Shown: positions 1 through 9,326 of the stretch, piece after piece | Layout: the number at the start of each line of letters is the position of its first letter | Position numbering within the stretch: position 1 is the stretch's first letter | Assembly: GCF_900114255.1 (NCBI RefSeq) | Contig: NZ_FOSL01000003.1 | Location: 131,501-195,500 of the forward strand | Direction: 5' to 3' | Origin: Neomesorhizobium albiziae | Lineage (GTDB): Bacteria; Pseudomonadota; Alphaproteobacteria; Rhizobiales; Rhizobiaceae | DNA: 64,000 bases | Made by a program: the position numbers and the translations under genes | The notes under the pieces: generated by a model | The model's input: the letters and a program-made list of their open reading frames with translations, nothing else | Database searches by the model: none | Told to the model about the DNA's origin: nothing

Positions 1-218
1 ATCCGGTGATCGGCGACCCCGACTACGGCCAGGCCTTCCGCACCAAGGCCAACCGGTTGCCCGAGCCGTTGAAAGATAAGGTGAAATCGTTCTCGCGGCA
101 GGCGCTGCATGCCGGTCTTCTTGCATTTCGCCACCCGGCTACCCATATCGAGCTCAAGTTCGAAGCGCCGATGCCTGGGGACATGGAGGAGATCGTCGGC
201 GGCTTTCGCAATCTCTGA
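1..218 (+). CDS. RluA-family 23S rRNA pseudouridine synthase, C-terminal fragment
   Basis: Only the last 72 or so codons are in the window; the frame is open to base 1 and reads P-V-I-G-D-P-D-Y-G at its start. The segment that follows (S-R-Q-A-L-H-A-G-L-L-A-F-R-H-P) matches the conserved tail of RluA/RluD enzymes, in which RQALHA and the nearby HP come after the catalytic domain. RluA-family enzymes isomerise uridine in 23S rRNA. An in-frame GTG at position 6 is not a credible start. The gene lies 186 bases upstream of rpoH on the same strand, an order common in alphaproteobacteria. Which member (RluA, C or D) cannot be told from this tail. Confidence 0.8.
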   Translation, partial: PVIGDPDYGQAFRTKANRLPEPLKDKVKSFSRQALHAGLLAFRHPATHIELKFEAPMPGDMEEIVGGFRNL

Positions 219-404
219 ACGTCGGTTGAGAAAACCTGATTCGCTTTGTTCACTTTGGCGTGACACACTGTTTCGTGTTGAACAAATGCATGTATTTTCC
301 CGATTTGTTCCTATATAGCTTGTTGTGCGGCGCAGCGAAAATGCTGACCGCGCCTTATGCCCGCCTCGTTCAGGGGGCACAAATCTTGAGAGGGAGGGTG
401 CTTT

Positions 405-1316
405 ATGGCCCAGACACTACCCAGCATCGTTTCCGGAGAAGGCGGGCTTTCCCGCTACCTGGAAGAAATCCGCCGCTTCCCCATGCTGCAGCCGCAGGAA
501 GAGTACATGCTCGCCAAGCGGTACCAGGAGCATGAGGACACCGGAGCTGCCCACAAACTCGTGACCAGCCATCTGCGTCTCGTGGCGAAGATCGCCATGG
601 GCTACCGCGGCTACGGCCTGCCGATCGGCGAAGTCATTTCCGAAGGCAATGTCGGCCTCATGCAGGCCGTGAAGAAATTTGAACCGGAGCGCGGCTTCCG
701 CCTGGCGACCTATGCCATGTGGTGGATCAAGGCCTCGATCCAGGAATACATCCTGCGCTCGTGGAGCCTCGTTAAGATGGGCACCACCGCGAACCAGAAG
801 CGCCTGTTCTTCAACCTGCGCAAGGTGAAGGGCAAGATCCAGGCGCTCGACGATGGTGACTTGAAGCCCGAGCAGATCACCGAGATCGCCACCCGGCTGA
901 ACGTGTCGGAAGAGGAAGTCGTGTCGATGAACCGCCGCCTGTCGGGCGACGCTTCGCTGAACGCGCCGATCCGGGCGACCGAAGGCGAGTCCGGCGAGTG
1001 GCAGGACTGGCTGGTGGACGACCACGAGAGCCAGGAAGAGATGCTCATCGAGCAGGACGAACTGGAAAGCCGCCGCAGCATGCTCGCCGGCGCCATGTCT
1101 GTGCTCAACGACCGCGAGCGGCGCATCTTCGAGGCGCGCCGCCTCGCCGAAGAGCCGATGACGCTCGAGGAACTCTCGTCGGAGTTCGATATCAGCCGCG
1201 AACGCGTGCGCCAGATCGAGGTGAGAGCCTTCGAAAAGGTGCAGGACGCGGTCAAGGCCGCCGCCAGGCGGCAGGCGCAGGCGCTGCGCACTATCGACGC
1301 GCAGCCGGCTCACTGA
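405..1316 (+). CDS. rpoH: RNA polymerase sigma factor RpoH (sigma-32)
   Basis: A 303-residue sigma-70 family factor of group 3 that directs heat-shock and envelope-stress transcription. It has the region 2 core (A-T-Y-A-M-W-W-I-K-A-S-I-Q, about 101-113), the RpoH box QKRLFFNLR at 131-139 that distinguishes RpoH from RpoD, and a region 4.2 helix-turn-helix near 252-279 (SRERVRQIE). The length is normal. The ATG is preceded by an AGGGAGG ribosome site. Rhizobia often carry two or more rpoH copies, and which paralogue this is cannot be decided here. The leader (219-404) contains a CTATAT hexamer at 311-316 but I see no well-spaced -35. A strong terminator follows the stop. Confidence 0.95.
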   Translation: MAQTLPSIVSGEGGLSRYLEEIRRFPMLQPQEEYMLAKRYQEHEDTGAAHKLVTSHLRLVAKIAMGYRGYGLPIGEVISEGNVGLMQAVKKFEPERGFRLATYAMWWIKASIQEYILRSWSLVKMGTTANQKRLFFNLRKVKGKIQALDDGDLKPEQITEIATRLNVSEEEVVSMNRRLSGDASLNAPIRATEGESGEWQDWLVDDHESQEEMLIEQDELESRRSMLAGAMSVLNDRERRIFEARRLAEEPMTLEELSSEFDISRERVRQIEVRAFEKVQDAVKAAARRQAQALRTIDAQPAH

Positions 1317-1338
1317 TCCGTCTGGGCAGCCAAAACAA

Positions 1339-1368
1339 AACCGCCGCAGCGATGCGGCGGTTTTTTTT
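1339..1368 (+). terminator. Rho-independent terminator of rpoH
   Basis: The hairpin CCGCCGC-agcgat-GCGGCGG is followed by eight T residues, 23 bases after the rpoH stop codon. Confidence 0.9.
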
Positions 1369-1370
1369 GC

Positions 1371-1416
1371 ACATGATCCCGAACAATGGAAACCGGTTTT
1401 CGGAAAAGATCATGCT
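1371..1416. repeat. Dispersed palindromic repeat, family A copy 1
   Basis: An imperfect palindrome running from CATGATCCCGAA to GAAAAGATCATGC around a central AAACCGGTTTTCGG. Related copies in this window are at 35185-35234 (the best match), 22965-23008, 50095-50143 and a partial one near 23187-23216. All lie between genes. This looks like one of the short intergenic palindromes common in rhizobial genomes. Confidence 0.7.
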
Positions 1417-1460
1417 CCAACAAAGAGATAGAGCTCAAAGACCCTAGCCGTGCCCGGAAG

Positions 1461-3002
1461 TCAGCCCGCCGATCCGGCGGCCTTGGCCTCCCAGGCCTTC
1501 ATCGTCTCGTCGAACACCTTCTCGCCGGGGATGCCCTTTTCCATGGTGATCAGCGCCCGGCGGCCGGATTTGTAGACCAGCGGCACGTCGATCCACTGGT
1601 CGCGGCGCAGCAGGTTCAGATTGGCGTCGATCTCGGCCTTGGTGTCGGTTAGCGCCACCAGGAAAAAGCCGTCGGCGATCTTGGCCGGAATGCCCAGCAG
1701 CGCGTTGCCCGCCGACTGTTCGGTGTCCTTGAGCGAGACACGCAGGATGTTCTCGATGCCGCCGCCCTCGAAGCCTTCCGGCGTCAGGAAGATCATCTCG
1801 ATGATGTGGCTGGCCGGCAGGGTCGGGTCGCCGTTGCGGCGGATCGTCATGCGCAACTGCAGGTTTTTGCCGGGGATGGTGGCCTCGGCGCGGATCGCCG
1901 GTTCGGGCGGCAGGTCGCCGCCCGGCGATTCCTGCACCACCGACCAGACGATCGAGCCGGTATCGGCCGAGCCTTGCGCCACAGTGGTGCGCTCTTCATA
2001 GAAGATCGCCTTCTGCCCGACAGCGACAGCCTGTCCGGCTGCGGGCGCTCCAGTCGCTGGCGGCGGCGCCGCCCCTGGCGTCGCGGGATCGACTGCCGCG
2101 GGCGCGCCTGGGTCGGTGGCGGGCGCTGCCGGATCGGTCGCGGGCGCCGCCGGCTCCGGCGGCTGCGTTGCCGTCGCCACCGATGTGCCCTCGCCGATCG
2201 TTGGCGTGCCGGAAGCCGGACCCTGGTCGACCTCGGTCCCGTCGGCATTCAGCCGCTGGGTGAATTTCTCGGGCTGTGCCGGCGTTTCGGCAGGCGGCGT
2301 GGTTTCGGCGGGCGGCGTTGCGGCGGCGGAGTCCACCGCCGGTTTTTCGGGCGGCGTCGCCGTTTCCGCAGGCTTGGGCGCGGCTGTGTCAGCCTTGTCG
2401 AGCCCCAGCATCGCCGAGAGGTCGTCCTTGTTCAGCCACGCGGCATAGCCGCCACCGCCCAGCAGCGCCAGCACCACCAGCGCGGCCACGATACCGCCGA
2501 TGCCACGCTTGCGCGGCGCGGCTTCGTCGAAATCGTCGTAGGTATCGTCGTCGCTGTCAGCTTCCTCCTTGAAATCGGGCCTCGGCTCGATTTCGGGCGT
2601 ATCCATGCTGGCCGGCACGGTCTTCACCGGAGATGGCGCTGCAGCCTGCGCGGCAGGTGCTGCGGGCGCGATCGGCTTGACCTCGAAGCTGCTGCCCGGC
2701 GTGCTGGCCGGGGCCGCCTCAACCGGCTTGGAGCCATCGAGCGCGGAAAAAACACTCTCGAGTTCGTCCAGCGGATCGGCGGGAGCAGAAGCGGCAAGGT
2801 ATTGCGCCTCGATTTCCCGGATCGCATCTTCGAGCGATTTTTTCTGCCGTTCGGCAACCGCCGCAGGTGGCGGCGGATTGATCGCGGCGAGCTTGGCGGC
2901 GACAGTGGTGCGCGCCTTTTCATAGACGCGCTCCCGCGTCGCCGGCGACGCATCGCCCAGCCCGTCGATCGTTTTCTTCAGAACAGCAACGAAATCAGCC
3001 AT
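1461..3002 (-). CDS. Conserved hypothetical single-pass membrane protein
   Basis: A 513-residue protein of unknown function. A short alpha-helical N-terminal region (1-70) is followed by a Pro/Ala-rich acidic stretch and one transmembrane segment at about 168-190, right after the basic R-K-R at 164-166. Then comes a long low-complexity Pro/Ala/Thr linker and a compact C-terminal domain of roughly 180 residues. The positive-inside rule puts the N-terminus in the cytoplasm and the C-terminal domain in the periplasm. It lies just downstream of purA on the same strand with a 108-base gap. I recognise no catalytic motif. The layout suggests an envelope sensor or scaffold, but that is inference. 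Confidence 0.8.
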   Translation of the reverse strand: MADFVAVLKKTIDGLGDASPATRERVYEKARTTVAAKLAAINPPPPAAVAERQKKSLEDAIREIEAQYLAASAPADPLDELESVFSALDGSKPVEAAPASTPGSSFEVKPIAPAAPAAQAAAPSPVKTVPASMDTPEIEPRPDFKEEADSDDDTYDDFDEAAPRKRGIGGIVAALVVLALLGGGGYAAWLNKDDLSAMLGLDKADTAAPKPAETATPPEKPAVDSAAATPPAETTPPAETPAQPEKFTQRLNADGTEVDQGPASGTPTIGEGTSVATATQPPEPAAPATDPAAPATDPGAPAAVDPATPGAAPPPATGAPAAGQAVAVGQKAIFYEERTTVAQGSADTGSIVWSVVQESPGGDLPPEPAIRAEATIPGKNLQLRMTIRRNGDPTLPASHIIEMIFLTPEGFEGGGIENILRVSLKDTEQSAGNALLGIPAKIADGFFLVALTDTKAEIDANLNLLRRDQWIDVPLVYKSGRRALITMEKGIPGEKVFDETMKAWEAKAAGSAG

Positions 3003-3110
3003 GCTTCTTTTAACCTGTACTTTCCGATCCCCCGACCGGTGCCGGGAAATCCTGCCGGCCAGAGCCGGCGTTAGATCACGCTCCCACCCCTGATCTCACC
3101 GAATCATGGT

Positions 3111-4406
3111 CTAATCTTGAAATGGGTCGGTCACAAGTATGGTGTCGTCCCGTTCTGGGCTGGTTGAAAGCAACGCCACGGGCGCGCCGATCAGCTCTTC
3201 GATGTAACGCACATACTTAACCGCCTGCGCCGGCAGATCGTTCCAGCTGCGGGCGCCCGCTGTCGTGCCCTTCCAGCCTTCGAGCGTCTCATAGACCGGC
3301 TCGACGCGCGCCTGCGCGCCCTGGCTGGCCGGCAGGTAGTCGATGTCCTCGCCATCGAGGCGGTAGCCGGTGCAGACCTTGATCTCGTCCAGCCCGTCCA
3401 GCACGTCGAGCTTGGTCAGCGCGATGCCGTTGATGCCGTTCACCGCCACCGCCTGGCGCACCAGCACCGCGTCGAACCAGCCGCAGCGGCGCTTGCGCCC
3501 GGTGACCACGCCAAACTCATGGCCGCGCGTACCGAGGAATTCGCCGATTTCGTTGTTCTGTTCTGTGGGGAAAGGCCCTTCGCCGACACGGGTCGTATAG
3601 GCCTTGGTGATGCCAAGCACGTAGCCGATGGCGCCAGGTCCCATGCCCGATCCGGTAGCCGCCTGCCCGGCAACCGTGTTGGACGAGGTCACGAACGGAT
3701 AGGTGCCTTGGTCGATGTCGAGCAGGGTGCCCTGCGCGCCCTCGAACAGGATGCGCGCTCCGGCGCGGCGCTTGTTGTCGAGAATTTTCCAGACACGGTC
3801 CACATAAGGCAGGATCTGGTCGGCGACCGAGATCAGCTCTTCCATGATCGTCTCGTGCCTGACCTCCGGATGGCCGAGCCCGCGCCGCAACGCATTGTGG
3901 TGGGTGAGCAGGCGATCGACCTTGGCGGGCAGCGTGTCGAGGCTGGCGAGGTCCATCACACGCACGGCGCGGCGGCCAACCTTGTCTTCATAGGCAGGCC
4001 CGATGCCGCGGCGGGTGGTGCCGATCTTGGTGCCCGAATTCGATGCGGCGTCCTCGCGGAAACCATCCAGTTCGCGGTGCAGCGACAGGATGAGCGCGGT
4101 ATTCTCAGCAATCTTCAGCACGTCGGGCGTGATTTCGACGCCTTGCGCCTTCAGCTTGGCCGCTTCGGCGACAAAGGCATGCGGATCGAAAACCACACCG
4201 TTGCCGACGATCGACAGCTTGCCGCGCACGACGCCGGACGGCAGCAGCGACAGCTTGTAGACCTTGCCGTCGACCACCAGCGTATGACCGGCGTTGTGAC
4301 CGCCCTGGAAACGCACCACCACATCGGCGCGCTCAGACAGCCAGTCGACGATCTTGCCTTTTCCTTCGTCGCCCCATTGCGAGCCGACGACCACCACATT
4401 GGCCAT
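3111..4406 (-). CDS. purA: Adenylosuccinate synthetase
   Basis: PurA catalyses the GTP-dependent joining of IMP and aspartate, the first committed step from IMP to AMP. The 431 residues match the usual bacterial length. The N-terminal GDEGKGK loop is at 12-18, with the catalytic Asp13 and His41 (G-G-H-N-A-G-H) in their normal places. The GTP-binding segment T-K-L-D-V-L-D is present near 330. The ATG at 4406 leaves no plausible upstream extension. No shared operon with the EamA gene is possible because that gene is divergent. Confidence 0.97.
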   Translation of the reverse strand: MANVVVVGSQWGDEGKGKIVDWLSERADVVVRFQGGHNAGHTLVVDGKVYKLSLLPSGVVRGKLSIVGNGVVFDPHAFVAEAAKLKAQGVEITPDVLKIAENTALILSLHRELDGFREDAASNSGTKIGTTRRGIGPAYEDKVGRRAVRVMDLASLDTLPAKVDRLLTHHNALRRGLGHPEVRHETIMEELISVADQILPYVDRVWKILDNKRRAGARILFEGAQGTLLDIDQGTYPFVTSSNTVAGQAATGSGMGPGAIGYVLGITKAYTTRVGEGPFPTEQNNEIGEFLGTRGHEFGVVTGRKRRCGWFDAVLVRQAVAVNGINGIALTKLDVLDGLDEIKVCTGYRLDGEDIDYLPASQGAQARVEPVYETLEGWKGTTAGARSWNDLPAQAVKYVRYIEELIGAPVALLSTSPERDDTILVTDPFQD

Positions 4407-4627
4407 GCAAAATTCCCTTCGTGCGAGCAGTGGAGCGCGCTTGCGCGCCCAAAATGACAGGCCTCTATAACGTCAAGGAACGACGAGCGCGACATTTCTT
4501 TACAGGGCCGCGCGTCGTTTCAAACGGGCGATGGACGCTCCAGGCACAACAAATTCCCGAATGCGCGTCATTTACTTGGCCGGACATGCGTCCTAGGCCG
4601 CTTTCAGTCTTTCGAAAGCCACAGTGC

Positions 4628-5521
4628 ATGCATCATCGCAAAGCCTACGTCCTGCTCCTTCTCACCACCCTGTTCTGGGGCGGCAACGCCATCGCCGGCA
4701 AGCTGGCGGCGGGTCACGTTTCGCCGATGCTGCTGACGGGCGCGCGATGGGCTGCCGCCTTCATCCTGCTGCTGGCGCTCGGGCTACCGCGCCTGGTCGC
4801 CGACTGGCCTGTGATCCGGACCAGGTTCTGGCTGCTGGTTGGGCTCGGCGCCCTTGGCTTCACCATATTCAACGTCGCGCTCTATACCGCGCTGCTCTAC
4901 ACCACGGCGATCAACGTCAGCATCGAACAGGCCGGCATGCCGATGCTGATCTTCCTCGCCAATTTCCTGCTGTTCCGGATGCGGGTAACCTGGGCGCAGA
5001 TTCTGGGCTTCCTGCTTTCCATATTCGGCGTCGCCCTGACCGCCAGCCATGGCAGCCTGGCGCGGCTGACCGCGCTCGACCTCAATTTCGGCGATGCGCT
5101 GATGCTATTGGCGGTGCTGGTCTACAGCGCCTACACGGTGGCGCTGCGCTTCAGGCCCGTCATCCACTGGCAAAGCATGATGATCATGCTGTGCGGCAGC
5201 GCCGCGGTGACATCCATTCCCTTCGTCGTCGCCGAGTTTTGGTATGGCGCGGCGATTCTGCCGGATGCCCAGGGATGGGCGGTAATCGCCTATACCGTAT
5301 TCTTTCCCTCGATCCTCGCGCAGGCCTTCTACATTCGCGGCGTCGAACTGATCGGCGCCAACCGGGCCGGCCTGTTCATCAACCTGGTGCCGGTGTTCGG
5401 CACGCTTCTGTCGGTGCTGATTCTGGGCGAGGACTTCCAGCTCTACCACGGCCTGGCGCTGGTGCTTGTCCTCGGCGGCATCTGGCTCGCCGAGCACAGC
5501 GGACGCAAGGCGGCTGGCTAA
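4628..5521 (+). CDS. EamA-family (DMT superfamily) transporter
   Basis: A predicted inner-membrane permease of 297 residues with about ten hydrophobic helices in two EamA repeats. The first repeat opens with L-F-W-G-G-N-A-I-A-G-K, typical of the family. Drug/metabolite transporters export amino acids, nucleosides or drugs, and the substrate cannot be predicted here. The frame is open from 4421, but the N-terminal extension looks non-membrane and unrelated, so the ATG at 4628 directly before the first helix is preferred. The ribosome site is weak. Confidence 0.85.
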   Translation: MHHRKAYVLLLLTTLFWGGNAIAGKLAAGHVSPMLLTGARWAAAFILLLALGLPRLVADWPVIRTRFWLLVGLGALGFTIFNVALYTALLYTTAINVSIEQAGMPMLIFLANFLLFRMRVTWAQILGFLLSIFGVALTASHGSLARLTALDLNFGDALMLLAVLVYSAYTVALRFRPVIHWQSMMIMLCGSAAVTSIPFVVAEFWYGAAILPDAQGWAVIAYTVFFPSILAQAFYIRGVELIGANRAGLFINLVPVFGTLLSVLILGEDFQLYHGLALVLVLGGIWLAEHSGRKAAG

Positions 5522-5534
5522 CAAAAAGGACTTG

Positions 5535-5550
5535 TGCTATCATGATAGCA
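5535..5550. promoter_or_regulatory. Perfect palindrome, likely operator of the FitAB-like pair
   Basis: TGCTATCATGATAGCA is a perfect 16-bp palindrome ending 14 bases before the antitoxin GTG start. Ribbon-helix-helix antitoxins usually bind such sites to repress their own operon. The function is inferred from position. Confidence 0.6.
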
Positions 5551-5564
5551 ATTGGAGGAAAGCC

Positions 5565-5816
5565 GTGGCCCAATTGCTCATTCGCCAGATCGAGGAAGAC
5601 GTCAAGGAGAGGCTGCGCAAGCGCGCCAAGCGCAATGGCGTGAGTGTGGAAGCTGAAGCACGTGCTATCCTGCGGGCGGAACTGGCGAGAACGGATCCAG
5701 ACGACTACGGACTTGGCACCAAGATCGCCGCGCTGTTCAAAGGCATCCCTGATAACGACCAGCCATTTGAGCGCAAGCTGGATCAGCCCGTCCGACGCAC
5801 GAAATTCGACGAATGA
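5565..5816 (+). CDS. FitA-like ribbon-helix-helix antitoxin
   Basis: An 83-residue protein whose N-terminus (A-Q-L-L-I-R-Q-I-E-E-D-V-K) and S-V-E-A-E-A-R-A-I-L segment match FitA-type antitoxins, which bind DNA through a ribbon-helix-helix and cap the PIN toxin with their C-terminus. The GTG at 5565 is chosen because GGAGG (5554-5558) sits just ahead and the family begins here; the frame is open further upstream only through the palindrome. The stop overlaps the toxin start as ATGA, showing translational coupling. Confidence 0.88.
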   Translation: MAQLLIRQIEEDVKERLRKRAKRNGVSVEAEARAILRAELARTDPDDYGLGTKIAALFKGIPDNDQPFERKLDQPVRRTKFDE

Positions 5817-6232
5817 TCATTCTCGATACGAATGTCATTTCGGCGCTCATGCGGCCGGAAATGAACACAAGTATTGTCGAATGGGTCGACGCAAAACCGT
5901 CGTCAGGCCTTTGGACCACCTCCATCACGCTTCTGGAGATCCGAAGCGGGCTTCTCTTTATGCCTGAAGGCAAACGAAGAGTGGCATTGATGGCCGGCTT
6001 CGACCAGTTGTTGCGTGGCTTATTGGCCGGCCGCGTGCTGCCTTTTGACGGTCCTTCCGCTGAACATGCGGCCCGGGTCGATCTGCTTCAGCAGCGCCGC
6101 GGGAACAACATCGGCATCGGCGATATCCAGATCGCCGGCATCGCGTTGGCGCAAAACGCCACGCTTGCCACGCGCAACCTCAAGGATTTCGACAATCTCG
6201 ACATTTCTCTGCTCAATCCCTGGGCGGATTGA
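5813..6232 (+). CDS. PIN-domain ribonuclease toxin (FitB/VapC type)
   Basis: A 139-residue PIN toxin with the acidic active-site set Asp5 (I-L-D-T-N), Glu42 and Asp104 (G-I-G-D), plus R-N-L-K-D-F near 121-126. These residues hold Mg2+ for RNA cleavage; VapC-type toxins usually cut tRNA or rRNA. It overlaps the antitoxin stop by four bases. All catalytic positions are intact, so the toxin should be active. FitB is favoured over a generic VapC because of the FitA-like partner. Confidence 0.9.
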   Translation: MIILDTNVISALMRPEMNTSIVEWVDAKPSSGLWTTSITLLEIRSGLLFMPEGKRRVALMAGFDQLLRGLLAGRVLPFDGPSAEHAARVDLLQQRRGNNIGIGDIQIAGIALAQNATLATRNLKDFDNLDISLLNPWAD

Positions 6233-6291
6233 CGATCCTCCCCAACTGCTTACGGCGGCAATCACGCTCGCGCTGGTGCAGTTGGAAGACG

Positions 6292-6324
6292 GAAAAGAAA
6301 AAGGCGCGGGCCCTGGCCGCGCCT
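6292..6324 (-). terminator. Rho-independent terminator of serA
   Basis: Read on the minus strand, GGCGCGG-ccaggg-CCCGCGCC forms a hairpin followed by TTTTTCTTTT, just after the serA stop. Confidence 0.85.
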
Positions 6325-6345
6325 CTTCTCGCCTCGGAGGCTGTC

Positions 6346-7947
6346 TCAGGATGCGTTGACGTCGAAGTGCAGCGGCTTAGCCGACACGATCGACTTGTGC
6401 GCGCGCACCTGGGCAAGCACGTTTTCGGGGAACGGCGCATCGAGATAGAGCAGCGCAATGGCGTCGCCGCCCGGCCGGTTGCGGCCAAGCTGGAAGTTGG
6501 CGATGTTGACGCCGTTCTCGCCGCAGACGGTGCCGAGCAGGCCGATGATGCCGGGTGCGTCGGCATTGGTGGTGTAGAGCATGTGCTGGCCCACCTCGGC
6601 GTCGAGATTGATGCCCTTGATCTGGATGAAGCGCGGCTTGTGATCGGAGAAGCAGGTGCCGGCGATCGAGCGCGTCTGCTTGTCGGTCTTCACCGTCAGC
6701 TTGATGTAGCCGTCGAAAACACCCGATTTGTCGCGCTTGACCTCGGCGACGATGATGCCGCGTTCCTTCACCATGATCGGCGCCGACACCATGTTGACAT
6801 CCGACACCTGCGGCCGGATCAGGCCGGCGAGTGCGGCGCTGATCAGGGCACGCGTGTTCATCGTGGCGGTCGAGCCGTCGAACAGGATCTCGACCTCCTC
6901 GATCGGATCTTCCGTCACCTGCCCGACGAAGGCGCCGAGCACTTCGGCCAATTTTACGAACGGCTTCAGCCGCGGCGCTTCCTCGGCGGTGATCGACGGC
7001 ATGTTGATGGCGTTTGAAACGGCGCCCTTCACCAGGTAGTCCGCCATCTGCTCGGCTATCTGCAGCGCGACATTCTCCTGGGCTTCCGTCGTTGAAGCGC
7101 CGAGATGCGGCGTGGCGACGACATTGGGCATGCCGAAGAACGGGCTGTCCGTCGCCGGCTCCACCTCGAACACGTCGATGCCCGCGCCGGCCACCTTGCC
7201 GCTCTTGAGCGCCGCGATCAGGTCGGCCTCGACGATCAGGCCGCCGCGCGCGCAGTTGATGATGCGCACGCCGTCCTTCATCTTGGCGATCGCCTCGGCA
7301 TTGATGATGTTGCGGGTCTTGTCCGTCATCGGCGTATGCAGCGTGATGAAGTCGGAGCGGGCGAGCAATTCGTCCAGTTCCACCTTTTGGACGCCGAGTT
7401 CTTCCGCGCGCCCTTCCGAGAGGAACGGGTCGAAGGCGACGACATGCATCTTCAGGCCGACGCCGCGCATCGCCACGATCGAGCCGATGTTGCCGCAGCC
7501 GATGACGCCCAGCGTCTTGCCAGTGATTTCGACGCCCATGAACCGGTTCTTTTCCCACTTGCCGGCATGCGTCGAGCTGTTCGCCTCGGGCAATTCGCGG
7601 GCGAGCGCGAACATCAGCGCGATGGCATGTTCGGCGGTGGTGATCGAATTGCCGAACGGCGTGTTCATGACGATGATGCCCTTGCGCGAAGCAGCGGGGA
7701 TATCGACATTGTCGACGCCGATGCCGGCGCGTCCGACCACTTTCAGATTGGTCGCCGCGGCGATCAGCTTTTCCGTGACCTTGGTAGCCGAGCGGATTGC
7801 AAGCCCGTCATACTGGTGGATGACTTCGAGCAGTTTGTCCTTGTCCTTGCCGAGATCCGGCAGGTAGTCGACTTCGACGCCGCGATCCTTGAAAATCTGC
7901 ACGGCGGTCGGGGAAAGTTTGTCGGATACGAGAACGCGAGGTGCCAT
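6346..7947 (-). CDS. serA: D-3-phosphoglycerate dehydrogenase
   Basis: SerA oxidises 3-phosphoglycerate to 3-phosphohydroxypyruvate with NAD+, opening serine synthesis. The 533 residues match the long (type I) form: a 2-hydroxyacid dehydrogenase core with the Rossmann loop G150-C-G152-N-I-G155, catalytic R-G-G-L and H-L-G-A-S-T segments, an intervening ASB domain, and a C-terminal ACT domain from about 455. The ACT domain is the usual serine-feedback site. It lies 62 bases downstream of serC on the same strand, so the two probably form one transcript. Confidence 0.97.
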   Translation of the reverse strand: MAPRVLVSDKLSPTAVQIFKDRGVEVDYLPDLGKDKDKLLEVIHQYDGLAIRSATKVTEKLIAAATNLKVVGRAGIGVDNVDIPAASRKGIIVMNTPFGNSITTAEHAIALMFALARELPEANSSTHAGKWEKNRFMGVEITGKTLGVIGCGNIGSIVAMRGVGLKMHVVAFDPFLSEGRAEELGVQKVELDELLARSDFITLHTPMTDKTRNIINAEAIAKMKDGVRIINCARGGLIVEADLIAALKSGKVAGAGIDVFEVEPATDSPFFGMPNVVATPHLGASTTEAQENVALQIAEQMADYLVKGAVSNAINMPSITAEEAPRLKPFVKLAEVLGAFVGQVTEDPIEEVEILFDGSTATMNTRALISAALAGLIRPQVSDVNMVSAPIMVKERGIIVAEVKRDKSGVFDGYIKLTVKTDKQTRSIAGTCFSDHKPRFIQIKGINLDAEVGQHMLYTTNADAPGIIGLLGTVCGENGVNIANFQLGRNRPGGDAIALLYLDAPFPENVLAQVRAHKSIVSAKPLHFDVNAS

Positions 7948-8009
7948 GACAGCCTCCTGAATGAAGAATGAAGGGGAAAGGCGGCCCGCTGGCCGCCACT
8001 GACCAATGA

Positions 8010-9185
8010 TCAGGCCGCGGCCTTGAGCGCCGCCTTCTGGCTGGCGAAGGCCCAGTCGAGCCAGGGCATCAGCGCCTGAAGGTCGGAAGCCTCGACCGTC
8101 GCGCCGGCCCAGATCCGCAGGCCGGACGGCGCGTCGCGATAGGCGCCGATGTCATAGGCCACACCTTCCTTGTCGAGCGCGGCCACCATGCCCTTGGCGA
8201 AAGTCGCCTGCGCGTCGGCGTCGAGGGCCTGGAATTCCGGATCCACGATGGACAGGCAGACCGACGTGTTGGAGCGCGTCGCCGGCTCGACAGCCAGATG
8301 CCCGGCCCAGGCCGATTCGGCAACGAAACGGTCGATGACGGCAAAATTGGCATCCGCGCGCGCCATCAGGCCTTCAAGGCCACCGATCGACTTCGCCCAC
8401 AGCAGAGCGTCGAGATAGTCCTCCACGGCGAGCATCGACGGCGTGTTGATGGTTTCGCCCTTGAAGATGCCTTCGATCAGCTTGCCGTTGGAGGTCAGGC
8501 GGAAAATCTTCGGCAGCGGCCAGGCGGGCTTGTAGCTTTCCAGTCGCTCGACGGCACGGGGGCTGAGGATCAGCATGCCATGCGCGCCCTCGCCGCCCAG
8601 CACCTTCTGCCAGGAGAAGGTGACCACATCGAGCTTCGGGAAGTCGAGGTTCTGCGCGAATGCCGCCGAAGTGGCGTCGCAAATGGTCAGGCCTTGCCGG
8701 TCGGCCGGGATGAAGTCGCCATTGGCGACGCGCACGCCGGAGGTCGTGCCGTTCCAGGTGAAAACCACGTCGCGGTCGAAATCGATCTTGGTCAGGTCCG
8801 GCAGTTCGCCATAGGACGCTTCGAACTTGCGCACGTCGGCAAGCTTGAGCTGCTTGACCACGTCGGTGATCCAGCCGGCGCCGAAGCTCTCCCACGCGAC
8901 CATGTCGACGCCGCGCTGGCCGAGCAGGGACCACAGCGCCATCTCGACAGCGCCGGTATCGGAAGCCGGCACGATGCCGATGCGGTAGTCCGCCGGCACC
9001 TTGAGGATTTCACGGGTGAGGTCGATCGCCTGTTCGAGCTTTGTCTTGCCGATCTTGGCGCGATGCGAACGACCGAGCGCCGCCTTTTCCAGCGCCTGGA
9101 GCGACCAACCGGGACGTTTTGCGCAGGGACCTGAAGAGAAATTGGGATTTGCCGGACGGAGTCCGGGCTTGGATATGCTCGTCAT
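8010..9185 (-). CDS. serC: Phosphoserine aminotransferase
   Basis: SerC transfers the glutamate amino group to 3-phosphohydroxypyruvate, the second step of serine synthesis, and also acts in PLP synthesis. This is the 391-residue alphaproteobacterial form of the class-V aminotransferase. The PLP lysine is Lys194 in the [10 protein letters not shown] segment. The ATG at 9185 follows a small hairpin that holds the ribosome site in its loop. It precedes serA in an apparent serC-serA operon. Confidence 0.95.
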   Translation of the reverse strand: MTSISKPGLRPANPNFSSGPCAKRPGWSLQALEKAALGRSHRAKIGKTKLEQAIDLTREILKVPADYRIGIVPASDTGAVEMALWSLLGQRGVDMVAWESFGAGWITDVVKQLKLADVRKFEASYGELPDLTKIDFDRDVVFTWNGTTSGVRVANGDFIPADRQGLTICDATSAAFAQNLDFPKLDVVTFSWQKVLGGEGAHGMLILSPRAVERLESYKPAWPLPKIFRLTSNGKLIEGIFKGETINTPSMLAVEDYLDALLWAKSIGGLEGLMARADANFAVIDRFVAESAWAGHLAVEPATRSNTSVCLSIVDPEFQALDADAQATFAKGMVAALDKEGVAYDIGAYRDAPSGLRIWAGATVEASDLQALMPWLDWAFASQKAALKAAA

Positions 9186-9275
9186 CGTGGTCTATCCTTC
9201 CAGATAGTGGCCCCTCGTTGGGGAGGGGTGGCCCACGGACGGCGTTAAGCGTTCAGGCGTTCGGCGTCAAGAGAA
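9186..9275 (-). ncRNA. Candidate serC leader RNA (structured 5' UTR)
   Basis: On the minus strand the leader holds two hairpins in tandem. The upstream one (9207-9236) has the stem GAGGGG/CCCCTC with flanking GTGG/CCAC. The second (9192-9207) is CTATC-tggaag-GATAG and places the ribosome site in its loop, eight bases before the serC ATG. An alphaproteobacterial serC leader motif (Rfam serC) with a ribosome-site hairpin is known, and the position fits. Assignment to that family is from memory of its layout, not from a covariance search. Confidence 0.5.
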
Positions 9276-9326
9276 TAATTTATGTCGCCGCCGGAACAGT
9301 CGCGGCGAACATCCCGCCCCGCAAAC

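Noticed and set aside
278-316. Sigma-70 promoter of rpoH (TTGAAC / CTATAT)
   Set aside because: The spacing is 27 bases, too long for a standard promoter; a real one probably lies here but I cannot define it.
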